DNA from: CAZJAT01 sp964544145
GTDB taxonomy: Bacteria; Hydrothermota; 32-111
Length of the DNA stretch: 64,000 bases
Direction of reading: 5' to 3'
Assembly (NCBI GenBank): GCA_964544145.1
Contig: CAZJAT010000001.1
Location: 1 to 64,000, forward strand
Position numbers and translations under genes: made by a program
Notes under the pieces: model-generated
Told to the model about the DNA's origin: nothing
Seen by the model: the letters and a program-made list of their open reading frames with translations, nothing else
The model's database searches: none
In this document: one piece after another, positions 36,105-45,457 of the stretch
Numbering within the stretch: the first letter of the stretch is position 1
Layout of the letters: the number at the start of each line of letters is the position of its first letter

Positions 36105-38876
36105 ATGAAATGGTGTTCAATGTATAAGAGGATAATTATTATTTTAACATTATCAATATCATTTATAACTTTATCAGCACAGATGCGTGTATTTGATGAT
36201 TTGAGGGATATAAATTTTATTAAGACAGAACATTTCAATCTTGCTTATAAAGCTGATCTCTATAAAACAGCATGCGATATAGCTAAGATAGCAGAAGCAG
36301 AATATGATGTGCTTGTATCTATTATGAAGACCAAACCCTTTCCGCGTATTAATATACTCATAACAGATCAGGCTGATTTACCGAATGGATTTGCAACAAC
36401 TGTTATGGATATGACAATCAATATATATCTAACTAATCCGGGGCCTGATTTTATTGTTAAACATAAACATTGGGTTGAATTTGTTCTGCTACATGAGATG
36501 ACACATATTCTCAATATGTCAACAACACAGCCTTCCTGCTTAAAATACTTCAATAATACATTATTATATCTGCCCAATTCTTTTATGCCAATGTGGGTTC
36601 TTGAAGGTATTACTGTATACAATGAATCAACAATACTTAATGGAAGACTCTATGATACCAATTATGAGGCTTTTCTACGTGCAATGATACTTGATGATAA
36701 AACATTTTCCATTCACAGAGCTGCAGATTCACACAATAGACGGTGGCCTTATGGCAATCTGGGGTATCTCTATGGCGGCTATATAATAGATGAATATGTA
36801 AATAATAACACCGATATATCTGAATTTAACAATATAAATCCATTGACATGCTTTCCGGTTGGAACATGTTTTCCTGATATTATGACAAGAATCAGAACTG
36901 GTTATTTTCCCTCTGATATGCTTCATATGGCACTTTATAAAGCTCAGATAAGAAGTGATGAACTTATTAAGAATATTGTACCCAATGATAGAATCGCCCT
37001 AACATTCAATGGCGGTAAAAACAGTAATCCTGTTATCATAAATGGAGAGCTGTTTTACAATCAATATTCTGAGTATCAGTCAGATATGTTTGTCTCATAC
37101 AATAATGGCAACCCAATTGTTCATTTTTATACATCCTCAACCAATAATTATTCATATAATGAAAACACTGATAAAATGTACTTTGATTATATTGATGCAA
37201 AAAATAATGTAAATTACTTTTATGATATATATGAATATGATTTTGAAACAGGTAATCTCGCATTATTAAACAACACACTAAGAGGTATGCTGCCTGTTGT
37301 TTTGGATGATGAAACCCTGGTTTTTGTAAGGAATTCATATGATTCTCATTTTATTATCATATATGACTTGAATAATCAAATGCCTGTTGATTCAATGCTC
37401 TTTGACAAATCATACAGATTTTATGATTTGAATATTAACAAGGAAGGCATAATACTTGCAGGTGTTTACAGAGAGGGCGGATATGCGGATATCGCGCTTA
37501 TAGATGTGAGTAAAAAGACCCTTAATTTTATCACTTCCAGCAGGAATACAGACTTTGCTCCTAAATGGTCTTCAATGCATGATGGTTTCTATTTTATCGG
37601 CGATTATGATGGCATTAACAAGGTTTATTTCTATTCATTTAGTGACAGTTCGGCTTACTCTGTATATAAGTCATATTACAATGTTATGGACTACGCCATT
37701 GATGAAGAAAATAATATTATTTATGTTGAGGATTTATCCGGAGATGGATATAACATTTACAGAAGTAAGCTATTGCGGGATGATATCCCGATGAAACCTG
37801 ATTTTGTGGAATATACACCTTATTATCCAATGATGAAATCAGATATCGATATAAGCACACCAACAGCATATTTCCCTTTCCTTCATTACTCTTCAGCAGG
37901 AATGTATTATATTCTCCCCTTTATAGGACAGGGTAATTCCGGAACATATCTCTCGATGAGTGGATTGAATAACAATAGTGATATAACATTGGGAACAGGC
38001 TATTCTATCAGTGTCAATCCATTCACAGTTTATTTCAATGATGACAGTTCATATCTCTATGATTATGCTCTGTCTCTCAATCTGCATTATCTCTATTATA
38101 ACCCTGATCTATATTTATATACATCGTTTATCAATGATTCATCTGACATTAAACCTGATTACAATGAAGCAGGACTGCAATTTGTAAAACAATTTGCTTC
38201 TTATGCTGAAACATGGGGGTATTCATTGTCTCTTTCAGCAGGTTTTGATTCATCATATATGGCAGGTCCCTATTTAACTCTCAATCATAGTACACTTGAC
38301 GGAGGCATCAAGAGTATTATACCTTCAAGTGGTACATATTCATCATTGAGCATATATTCATATTACAATGACCTTTACTCTGACATCAATTACGGAGCAA
38401 TACTTGATCTGTCTTATTACAATTATCTGTTTAATAATAATTCATATTATATAAAACTCCATGCAGAATATGACAATGACAGCAGTATATTCATAATGGG
38501 AGAAAATCCCCTTTCATTCAATTTACCTGTGTTACTGAAACATTCATTATTCCTGCCGGTTGCAATAGATGACACAACAGGTTTTCTCGATTTCTCCTAT
38601 GCCCAGATTGGTACTGAAATACCACTTGCATATCCAGGTATGGGCTTACCCTTCTCCTGGCTTGCATCCACATCAATTCAGCTTGATTATATATCTGCTG
38701 GATTCAATTGTTATTATCTTTACTCATTTGATAAAGCATATAATAATATTCTGCTAAATTCACATCTGAGTGCCTCTATTGCTGTTGGAGGAATGACGAT
38801 TGCAAAACCTACTGTGGGTATAAACTACCTATTGAATGAGAAGCGTTTCTCTCTCGATTTCTACCTCTCATTCTAG
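36105..38876 (+). CDS. Outer-membrane protein with gluzincin metallopeptidase domain, propeller and beta-barrel
   Basis: A 923-aa protein with a signal peptide (cleavage after LSAQ). Residues about 30-260 hold a gluzincin fold: HEMTH at about 130 and the third zinc ligand in WVLEGITVYNES at about 165. The middle has TolB/PD40-like blades (SSRNTDFAPKWSSMHDGFYFIGDYDG). The last 300 residues alternate hydrophobic and polar residues and end in FYLSF, like an outer-membrane barrel ending in F. ATG 36105 follows AAGGAG by 6 nt; the ATG at 36090 overlaps that SD. The stop codon TAG lies inside the inverted repeat of the adjacent MITE-like element. Confidence 0.8.
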   Translation: MKWCSMYKRIIIILTLSISFITLSAQMRVFDDLRDINFIKTEHFNLAYKADLYKTACDIAKIAEAEYDVLVSIMKTKPFPRINILITDQADLPNGFATTVMDMTINIYLTNPGPDFIVKHKHWVEFVLLHEMTHILNMSTTQPSCLKYFNNTLLYLPNSFMPMWVLEGITVYNESTILNGRLYDTNYEAFLRAMILDDKTFSIHRAADSHNRRWPYGNLGYLYGGYIIDEYVNNNTDISEFNNINPLTCFPVGTCFPDIMTRIRTGYFPSDMLHMALYKAQIRSDELIKNIVPNDRIALTFNGGKNSNPVIINGELFYNQYSEYQSDMFVSYNNGNPIVHFYTSSTNNYSYNENTDKMYFDYIDAKNNVNYFYDIYEYDFETGNLALLNNTLRGMLPVVLDDETLVFVRNSYDSHFIIIYDLNNQMPVDSMLFDKSYRFYDLNINKEGIILAGVYREGGYADIALIDVSKKTLNFITSSRNTDFAPKWSSMHDGFYFIGDYDGINKVYFYSFSDSSAYSVYKSYYNVMDYAIDEENNIIYVEDLSGDGYNIYRSKLLRDDIPMKPDFVEYTPYYPMMKSDIDISTPTAYFPFLHYSSAGMYYILPFIGQGNSGTYLSMSGLNNNSDITLGTGYSISVNPFTVYFNDDSSYLYDYALSLNLHYLYYNPDLYLYTSFINDSSDIKPDYNEAGLQFVKQFASYAETWGYSLSLSAGFDSSYMAGPYLTLNHSTLDGGIKSIIPSSGTYSSLSIYSYYNDLYSDINYGAILDLSYYNYLFNNNSYYIKLHAEYDNDSSIFIMGENPLSFNLPVLLKHSLFLPVAIDDTTGFLDFSYAQIGTEIPLAYPGMGLPFSWLASTSIQLDYISAGFNCYYLYSFDKAYNNILLNSHLSASIAVGGMTIAKPTVGINYLLNEKRFSLDFYLSF

Positions 38877-39144
38877 GGCCGGGTGTCCATTTTTGTAACC
38901 TTTTTTAATTATTGATTAAAATCGGTTTGCTGAGTTTGTTTTATATTATAAATTACTATATACTGAATCTTACAACTCATTAATTCTAGATTGTACATTA
39001 TTATTAACATATTATTAGTAATTTTTTGTTATTATTAAATTGAATTAATTATTGCTTAAACAATTTTATTGTTTAACTTAAAAGTATTTTCTGAAAAAAT
39101 GTTTAAAAATGTAAAAAGGTTACAAAAATGGACACCCGGCCCTA
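38874..39144. mobile_element. MITE-like element, 271 bp, perfect 32-bp inverted repeats
   Basis: The ends 38874-38905 and 39113-39144 are perfect inverted repeats of 32 bp, beginning TAGGGCCGGGTGTCC. The 207-nt interior is extremely AT-rich with no open frame. Terminal TA on both sides could be a TA target duplication, as in IS630/Tc1-type elements. The left end supplies the TAG stop codon of the upstream gene. It probably moves with a transposase encoded elsewhere. Confidence 0.75.
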
Positions 39145-39175
39145 TAAGAAAAGGGCGGGAATCCCGCCCTTTTTA
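39145..39175. terminator. Bidirectional intrinsic terminator
   Basis: A 9-bp G+C-rich stem (39151-39159 with 39163-39171) with a 3-nt loop has a T-run on the plus side and a TTTTCTT run on the minus side. It lies 3' of the P5C dehydrogenase and also beyond the outer-membrane protein gene. Confidence 0.85.
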
Positions 39176-39178
39176 TGC

Positions 39179-40747
39179 TTAATAAACCTTTTCTGACATG
39201 AGTTTTCCCTGCAGGAAGAGCAGAAGATAATCCTTTCCACCTGCTTTAGAATCTGTACCTGACATATTGAATCCGCCAAATGGATGAACACCTACTAAAG
39301 CAGCTGTACAGGGTCTGTTAAAGTACAGATTGCCTGTCATAAGTTCTCTCTTGCCCTGTTCAATGTGATTCCTGCATCCAGTATGCAATGCTCCCGTTAA
39401 TCCGTAATCAGTGTCATTAGCTATCTCTATTGCAGGTTTAAAAGCATTTGCTTTTATGATTGCTAGCACAGGTCCGAATATCTCTTCCTGTTCTATCTTT
39501 GCGCCAGGTTTTATATCCTTGATAATTGTAGGTTCAACAAAGAAACCTTCTGCAGGTCCCTTATTGCCGCCAAGTATCAATTTGCCCTCTTTTTTACCTA
39601 TCTCAATATATTTCAATATCTTTTCCTGGGCTGCTTCATTGATAACTGCTCCCATATTATGATAATGTACATCAGCATTGAAATTACGTATATCAACCAT
39701 TTTTACCTTTTTGGCTTTTTCCAGAACCAGCTCAACTGTTTCATCATATACATCCTGATGGATTATTGCGCGCGAACAAGCTGAACATTTCTGTCCCTGA
39801 AATCCAAATGCACCCTTAACAATATCTTCGGCAGCTGCATTTAGATCTGCACTGTTATCAACAATAATATAATCCTTTCCACCCATCTCTGCAACAACAC
39901 GTTTGAGCCATTTTTGTCCCGGATTCACCTTTGCTGCCCTCTCATATATCCTTGTTCCGACTGCTCTTGAACCTGTAAATGAAATAAATCTGATAAGTGG
40001 ATGATCCACAATGGTATCCCCAACTTCTGCACCACTTCCAGGCAGATAATTCAGTACACCATCAGGTATTCCTGCCTCTTTAAATATCTCATAGATTTTG
40101 TATGCAATTACAGGTGTATCACTGGCAGGTTTCATAACAACAGTATTGCCTGTCACCAATGCAGCTCCTGTCATGCCAGCTGTTATTGCAAATGGAAAAT
40201 TCCAAGGCGGTATTACAGCTCCTACACCCAAAGGAATATATTTTAATTCATTATGCTCGCCTTTTATCTTGGTTATAGGCTGTTTCTCTGCATATCGCAA
40301 GCCTTCCCTTGCATAGAATTCACAAAAATCTATGCCTTCAGCAATACCTGCATCAGATTCCACCCAATTCTTTCCTGATTCAATACATAACCATGCAGTA
40401 AGTTCAGCTTTTCTCTCTCTCATAATCTCAGCTGCGCGTAATAATATACCGCTTCTTCTTTCCTGACTCTCATATCTCCATTTCAGAAATGCCTTATAAG
40501 CTGTTTCAATGGCCTTTTCTGCTAATGCTTTGTCTGCCTTTGAAACAAGGCCAACCACAATATCCTTTTTGCATGGATACACTGATTTTATCTTTGATTC
40601 AGTATTAATCTGCTCTCCATTAATAATGAGAGGATACTCCTTGCCAAGCTCCTTTTCCACCATAGAAAACATCTCTTTCATTATGCTCTGTTCCTGATCT
40701 GTTTTATAGAGACCTATCGGATTGTTAGTGAATGGTTTGTTTATCAT
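39179..40747 (-). CDS. pruA: L-glutamate gamma-semialdehyde (P5C) dehydrogenase
   Basis: Oxidises glutamate semialdehyde to glutamate with NAD, the second step of proline breakdown. The 522-aa monofunctional (RocA-type) protein shows PPWNFPFAITAGMTGAAL, FTGSRAVGTRIYE, VAEMGGKDYIIVD, the catalytic cysteine segment GAFGFQGQKCSACSR and EIFGPVLA, with HPFGGFNMSGTDSKAGG near the end. ATG 40747 lies 5 nt after AAGGAG; the frame's earlier GTG is less likely. Proline dehydrogenase is not in the window. Confidence 0.95.
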   Translation of the reverse strand: MINKPFTNNPIGLYKTDQEQSIMKEMFSMVEKELGKEYPLIINGEQINTESKIKSVYPCKKDIVVGLVSKADKALAEKAIETAYKAFLKWRYESQERRSGILLRAAEIMRERKAELTAWLCIESGKNWVESDAGIAEGIDFCEFYAREGLRYAEKQPITKIKGEHNELKYIPLGVGAVIPPWNFPFAITAGMTGAALVTGNTVVMKPASDTPVIAYKIYEIFKEAGIPDGVLNYLPGSGAEVGDTIVDHPLIRFISFTGSRAVGTRIYERAAKVNPGQKWLKRVVAEMGGKDYIIVDNSADLNAAAEDIVKGAFGFQGQKCSACSRAIIHQDVYDETVELVLEKAKKVKMVDIRNFNADVHYHNMGAVINEAAQEKILKYIEIGKKEGKLILGGNKGPAEGFFVEPTIIKDIKPGAKIEQEEIFGPVLAIIKANAFKPAIEIANDTDYGLTGALHTGCRNHIEQGKRELMTGNLYFNRPCTAALVGVHPFGGFNMSGTDSKAGGKDYLLLFLQGKLMSEKVY

Positions 40748-40759
40748 CACTGCTCCTTG

Positions 40760-42094
40760 TTATAATTGATTGTTTATATACTGTAAAATACTCTTGTTTA
40801 TATAGATATTGGTTCTGAAAGACCAAAAATCACTACCTATGATATATGAATTTAATCGCCTGTCAATATTTTTTATCTTTGAATATTTGCATTTAATATA
40901 CATTAGCTTCTCAGTTTCACTCTCATTCAGTGCAGAAAATGAAAAGATAAGTTTAAGATGTCTGTGTTGATTGTATAATTTAATAAAATCGGTTTGTGCA
41001 AAATAATTGTTAAATATATTATAAACCTTAAATGATTTTACGGATGAATACATGAAATCACTGTATTTATTGTATTTACCGAATACTATTGATTGATATA
41101 AATCATAATCTGTTACAGGAGGATTTATACCTATAATGTGTCTTTCAGGGAAAACGTCAACAGCAATTGGCAGCATATCATTGAATGCAATATAATGGAT
41201 ATTATCATAATAAGCACTAAAATAACTGTCAATTACCCTCAGTTGTTCCATTACAGATTTTACATTAAAATCCTTTAATCCAATAAAATCAAATATAAAT
41301 ACATTTTTATGAATTGACTCCGCTAATTGATATGCAGTATAAACCTTCGCATTATACGTATTACCATATCTGTCACTGCGTATATCAAAAGGCAGAATTA
41401 CAACCAAATCACCGCCCGAACCACTGATACATAATTCTCCTCTAATATCACCTATGCGAATAATTTTATGCAATGGTTTCTTGGTGAAATCACTCTTCTT
41501 GAAAACCCTGCCCTTACTGTATGGATTATTGATATATGAAAATGCATTTGTTTTCTTTAATGTATAATGTGCCCAGATAATTGAATCCGGATATATGCCA
41601 TCTCCATATACATATACAGGGATATTGTCTATTGATACAATTTGGCCCGCCTCAGTTTTAACTTTAACAAAAGCATCTTTTGTTACGCTGAATAAGTCAC
41701 TTATGCCATTTCTTTGGACAAACATTACTGCACCAAATGGTAATGAATTCTCAATAATAAATGGAACATTCTCTTTAATTTTTATATGGGCATTTATTGT
41801 ACCAATCCGTTTATCAAGCACATTAGATTCGTAATGCAATGAATTCGGCAATGTATTATCCTTGATATATGATAGCGACTGGTAGGAATATCCGGAACCG
41901 AAATTATGCTCTGATTGCGAAAATTGCGCTGAAAAACCATCAGTCCAGAGAGCAGTTTCCCTTATATATGGATAATTATAGTCAATAATGTATTTACCCG
42001 CAATTTCAGCCTTATAGTATATATTATATGAAGATGCAGAGTTTATAGTAATGATTATAAAGAGTAAAACAATTAAATTAATTGCTCTTCTCAA
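40760..42094 (-). CDS. Exported protein of unknown function
   Basis: A 444-aa protein with a signal peptide (LIVLLFIIITINSASS). The N-terminal half is beta-rich; the C-terminal half, from about residue 225, has an alternating alpha/beta pattern (GDLVVILPFDIRSDRYGN, NVFIFDFIGLKDF, NIHYIAFNDMLPIAVDVFPER, IIGINPP) reminiscent of an alpha/beta-hydrolase fold, but the G-x-S-x-G elbow is absent (AFNDM instead). I do not recognise the family. It overlaps the upstream lipoprotein by 17 nt and precedes pruA by 12 nt. Confidence 0.65.
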   Translation of the reverse strand: MRRAINLIVLLFIIITINSASSYNIYYKAEIAGKYIIDYNYPYIRETALWTDGFSAQFSQSEHNFGSGYSYQSLSYIKDNTLPNSLHYESNVLDKRIGTINAHIKIKENVPFIIENSLPFGAVMFVQRNGISDLFSVTKDAFVKVKTEAGQIVSIDNIPVYVYGDGIYPDSIIWAHYTLKKTNAFSYINNPYSKGRVFKKSDFTKKPLHKIIRIGDIRGELCISGSGGDLVVILPFDIRSDRYGNTYNAKVYTAYQLAESIHKNVFIFDFIGLKDFNVKSVMEQLRVIDSYFSAYYDNIHYIAFNDMLPIAVDVFPERHIIGINPPVTDYDLYQSIVFGKYNKYSDFMYSSVKSFKVYNIFNNYFAQTDFIKLYNQHRHLKLIFSFSALNESETEKLMYIKCKYSKIKNIDRRLNSYIIGSDFWSFRTNIYINKSILQYINNQL

Positions 42095-42587
42095 AGATTT
42101 TTCCCTCTTTCGATATTTCTATATTGAAATTTATTGAATCAGCAGAATAATAATTGATAAATAATCGTCCATATATGGCTGAGTCAGCATTCACCTCATA
42201 TTTAATAAAATAATAATTATTATTAACAGGATAGTCAAAATTAAAATAACCCTCTTCAGGTGCTGTGAAATACCTGTAAATACCCGTATTTTGAATACCT
42301 GTAACATTGTTGTTGCCGGCAAATCTAACTGTATCGCTGTGTGGTGAGAGAAAAACAATACTATTATTTATATATGAGGTTATGAGCAATTGTGCTTGTG
42401 ATTTGCCAGTAACAGAAACACCGAATGTGTCATCTATACATATACCGCAATGCAGTGAGTCATAATCGCAATTATACACTGTCATTGAATCAATTGTATT
42501 TATATCCAGTTCACTGCTCATATATGAACATGATATTGCTGACAAACTGAGTGCCAGCATTAATAATATTATATAAAATGTTTTCAT
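42078..42587 (-). CDS. Lipoprotein, unknown function
   Basis: A 169-aa protein with a lipobox-type signal peptide (SAISC, Cys20) and a beta-rich mature part (YFTAPEEGYFNFDYPVNNNY resembles jelly-roll or carbohydrate-binding strands). No known family. Its ATG lies directly against the T-run of the terminator after the upstream lipoprotein gene and has no SD, so its expression probably depends on read-through. It overlaps the downstream gene by 17 nt. Confidence 0.68.
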   Translation of the reverse strand: MKTFYIILLMLALSLSAISCSYMSSELDINTIDSMTVYNCDYDSLHCGICIDDTFGVSVTGKSQAQLLITSYINNSIVFLSPHSDTVRFAGNNNVTGIQNTGIYRYFTAPEEGYFNFDYPVNNNYYFIKYEVNADSAIYGRLFINYYSADSINFNIEISKEGKIFEKSN

Positions 42588-42616
42588 AAAAAAAAGAGGG
42601 GTATGAAAACCCCTCT
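42588..42616 (-). terminator. Intrinsic terminator abutting the next start codon
   Basis: An 8-bp stem (42595-42602 with 42609-42616), a 6-nt loop and a seven-T run on the minus strand follow the 42622-43209 gene. The run ends one base before the next ATG (42587). Confidence 0.85.
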
Positions 42617-42621
42617 ATTTA

Positions 42622-43209
42622 TTAATCCTGTTCCTCTCCGAAGAATCTTGTTCCATCATTCTGACACCAGAATTCAAAATCAACCTGGTCTTCAGCAGCA
42701 CCAATGGCTGTTATATGGAGAAGTACATACTCTGTTTCTCTTGTTTCATTGGTGTTATCCAATTTAATCCAATACCATCCATCATCTTCAATGGTAATCT
42801 TTTCCAATGTCATTGTTGCCGGTGCTGCGAGGTCAATCAAATCATCATCAATATCTGTTATTGTCTCGCTGACTGCTGCAAATTTTGTCTGTTTCAGAAT
42901 CTTTGTTGTATCTGTGACAACATAATTTGATGGGTCACCTTCCGGTCCGACAAAGCTCAGTGTAAGATTGACATTATCATAATACATATCAATAACATCT
43001 GCTGTTCCATTCATTGTTGTATCTGTTCCGCCATCATCATAGAAGACAAATCCTGAACCTGCATCAGCTGTGAGCACATCCCTGTCATAGATTGAACCAT
43101 CATAAGGACCTGCTACATCATCACTGTGATCATTCACAACAGGACCTAGTATTTCACATCCTGCAAATGCAATAATCAGTATGGGCAAGATGATTAACAA
43201 TTTCTTCAT
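42622..43209 (-). CDS. Acidic lipoprotein, unknown function
   Basis: A 195-aa protein with a clear lipoprotein signal (IIAFAGC, Cys18) and a strongly acidic mature part (many D/E, for example ITDIDDDLIDL). A short C-terminal block (EDDGWYWIKLDN, EYVLLHITAIG) suggests beta strands. I do not recognise the family. AAGGAGG lies 5 nt before the ATG, indicating good expression, and a terminator follows. Confidence 0.72.
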   Translation of the reverse strand: MKKLLIILPILIIAFAGCEILGPVVNDHSDDVAGPYDGSIYDRDVLTADAGSGFVFYDDGGTDTTMNGTADVIDMYYDNVNLTLSFVGPEGDPSNYVVTDTTKILKQTKFAAVSETITDIDDDLIDLAAPATMTLEKITIEDDGWYWIKLDNTNETRETEYVLLHITAIGAAEDQVDFEFWCQNDGTRFFGEEQD

Positions 43210-43347
43210 TTGAACCTCCTTGGTTATTTATCAGTCAATAATACGTCAAAATTAACTATTTGTTTCAAATATATATTATATATAATATGTATTTTAAGTC
43301 AATCACATCTTTTATAACAAATGATTATTATTAATAGAAATTACAGT

Positions 43348-45444
43348 TCAACATGCATCAATCAGCTTCTCTATCTCAAAGATATCATCTAATGGTATCG
43401 GGTAATCATCACCCTTCAAGGATGCATTGACAAGTGATTCCAATGATTCCCTGAACCCCTTACTGCATGTGCGTGTTTTAAATGAACGTTTTCCCGATTT
43501 TCTAAATACCTCAGTTTTTCTGTAATCATTCATCTCTATAACCATTCCGCCTGCAAATATAGTCATCATCTCCTTTGGATAGGATTTATCTCCTAAGGCT
43601 GAATAAAGGATAGAGCCCAATGAACCATTGTCAAATTCAATGATAATTGATGCCTCATTATTAAAATCAAGATCTCTTCTGTCGCCATTCAATCTGTGAA
43701 TACTCAATTTGCTTATATGTGACCCTGTCAAGTAAATCATAAGATCCATTATATGACATGCCTCCCCAATAAGGCGGCCTCCTTCATCCCTGCTCACAGC
43801 CCAGTGGTCGGACGGCAGATAACCTGCATTCATCCTGTAAGCAATATGAAGTGTTTTCTGATTATTTAACTGTTTCTTTATATATTTAATGTGCGGTGAG
43901 AATCTTCTGTTATATCCAATATATAACTGCTTTCCCGTATTATTAATAGCTTTTCGAATACTATTAAGACCATCTATTGTAATTGCCGGCGGTTTTTCAC
44001 AATAAACATCCTTACCTTTATTCATTGCATGAACAATAAAATCAGCATGTGTCTTGTGTGAACTGCCTATTATTATCATATTTATATCATTATCACCCAG
44101 TAATTTGTCCATATCCGTTGTTGAATAATTAATATGATATTTCTTGGCAAGATTTGCACCTTTAATGCCATTTCTGTCACATATTCCATTTACATGGACA
44201 TCCTTGATTGATGATAGAATGGGCAGTATAGTGTTTGAAACAAAACTCCCTGATCCTATTATACCTGCCTTGACAGAACTCTCCATATGTTTTTTAATAT
44301 TAAACTCAATAGTTTTTCCTGTTTCTTTAATTTCATTGTATTTGAATAAAACTCCAATTTTACTGCTATCCCGTATTATATCCTCATATGCATCAATCGC
44401 ATGCGAAAATTCATAGATATCTGTAATAAGCGGTTCAACAGTGATTCTGCTATTTTCCAGCAGATCAATGAAAAATTCCATATTCCTCTGTTCAGTCCAT
44501 TTTACATATCCTATAGGGTAATCAACACCTTTCTCCTCATATGTCTTGTCATACCTGCCGGGTCCATAAGATCTTGATAAGCGGAAATCCAATTCTTTCA
44601 TATAATAAATATTTCTAGGAATATCCAAACCGGTAAGCCCGACTGAAGATATAACTGCTCTGTCTCTTGCTATGTTGCCTGCTGTAATAATAGGTTCATT
44701 ACTCTTTGTGGATGCAGTTATAATCACCCTGTCAAAACCTCTTCCTTTAGCTGCGGCATAGATGCTTTCATGCTCATCTGTTGGATCAAAGATATGCATT
44801 GCACCCATTTCCATACCCTTTCTTTTTCTCAAATCATCAGGTTCAATACCATAAACCCTGCAGCCGGAAGCATTGAGTACTGCAGTAGTGAGGAGCCCGA
44901 GAAGACCCATACCAATCACACACACATAATCTCCGGGTTGTGCATCTGATATCCTAATGCCCTGAATGCCAATTGCGGCTATTGTTGCCATTGATGCATG
45001 CGCCATTAATACATTTTCCGGAATCCTAACAGCCAGATTTTCAGGAACAAGACAATACTCACCATGATACACAAATCCCCCGCCTCCTATCGCAACTCGG
45101 TCTCCTACATTGAAACGTGATATCTCCGGACTCTTTTCGCGTACAATTCCACTGGCCGAATAACCTAATGTCATAGGTTCATCCAAACGGTTCATTACAG
45201 ATTTATATGTATTAAACAATCCTTCATTTTTCACCTTTGCTAATATTTTTTTTACATCATCCGGTCTACTTTTTGCTTTTTGGATATAATTCATTGAGGA
45301 TAATTCCATTACCATCTTTTCCGTACCTACACTAACAGCAGAGTAAACATTCTCTACAATAAGAAAACCCTTCTTAACTTTGGGATAAGGTATGTTTTCT
45401 ATACTTCGTTTACCATTCTTGATGTTCTGCATTAATACATTCAT
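43348..45444 (-). CDS. Fused MDR dehydrogenase + Gfo/Idh/MocA oxidoreductase
   Basis: A 698-aa two-domain enzyme. Residues about 1-365 form a medium-chain dehydrogenase (SAVSVGTEKMV, LGYSASGIV, VIGMGLLGLLTTA, GADGV-like GAMHIFD). Residues about 390-698 form a Gfo/Idh/MocA domain (KAGIIGSGSFVSNTILP, EKPPAIT, YNRRFSPHIKYIK, GGRLIGEACHIMDLMIYLTG). This bi-domain protein is common in surface-glycan loci, usually near heparinase-like genes; its reaction is not established. GGAGG precedes the ATG. It follows the C5-epimerase-like gene by 13 nt, pointing to uronic acid metabolism. Confidence 0.9.
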   Translation of the reverse strand: MNVLMQNIKNGKRSIENIPYPKVKKGFLIVENVYSAVSVGTEKMVMELSSMNYIQKAKSRPDDVKKILAKVKNEGLFNTYKSVMNRLDEPMTLGYSASGIVREKSPEISRFNVGDRVAIGGGGFVYHGEYCLVPENLAVRIPENVLMAHASMATIAAIGIQGIRISDAQPGDYVCVIGMGLLGLLTTAVLNASGCRVYGIEPDDLRKRKGMEMGAMHIFDPTDEHESIYAAAKGRGFDRVIITASTKSNEPIITAGNIARDRAVISSVGLTGLDIPRNIYYMKELDFRLSRSYGPGRYDKTYEEKGVDYPIGYVKWTEQRNMEFFIDLLENSRITVEPLITDIYEFSHAIDAYEDIIRDSSKIGVLFKYNEIKETGKTIEFNIKKHMESSVKAGIIGSGSFVSNTILPILSSIKDVHVNGICDRNGIKGANLAKKYHINYSTTDMDKLLGDNDINMIIIGSSHKTHADFIVHAMNKGKDVYCEKPPAITIDGLNSIRKAINNTGKQLYIGYNRRFSPHIKYIKKQLNNQKTLHIAYRMNAGYLPSDHWAVSRDEGGRLIGEACHIMDLMIYLTGSHISKLSIHRLNGDRRDLDFNNEASIIIEFDNGSLGSILYSALGDKSYPKEMMTIFAGGMVIEMNDYRKTEVFRKSGKRSFKTRTCSKGFRESLESLVNASLKGDDYPIPLDDIFEIEKLIDAC

Positions 45445-45457
45445 TTGTCCTCCGAAT

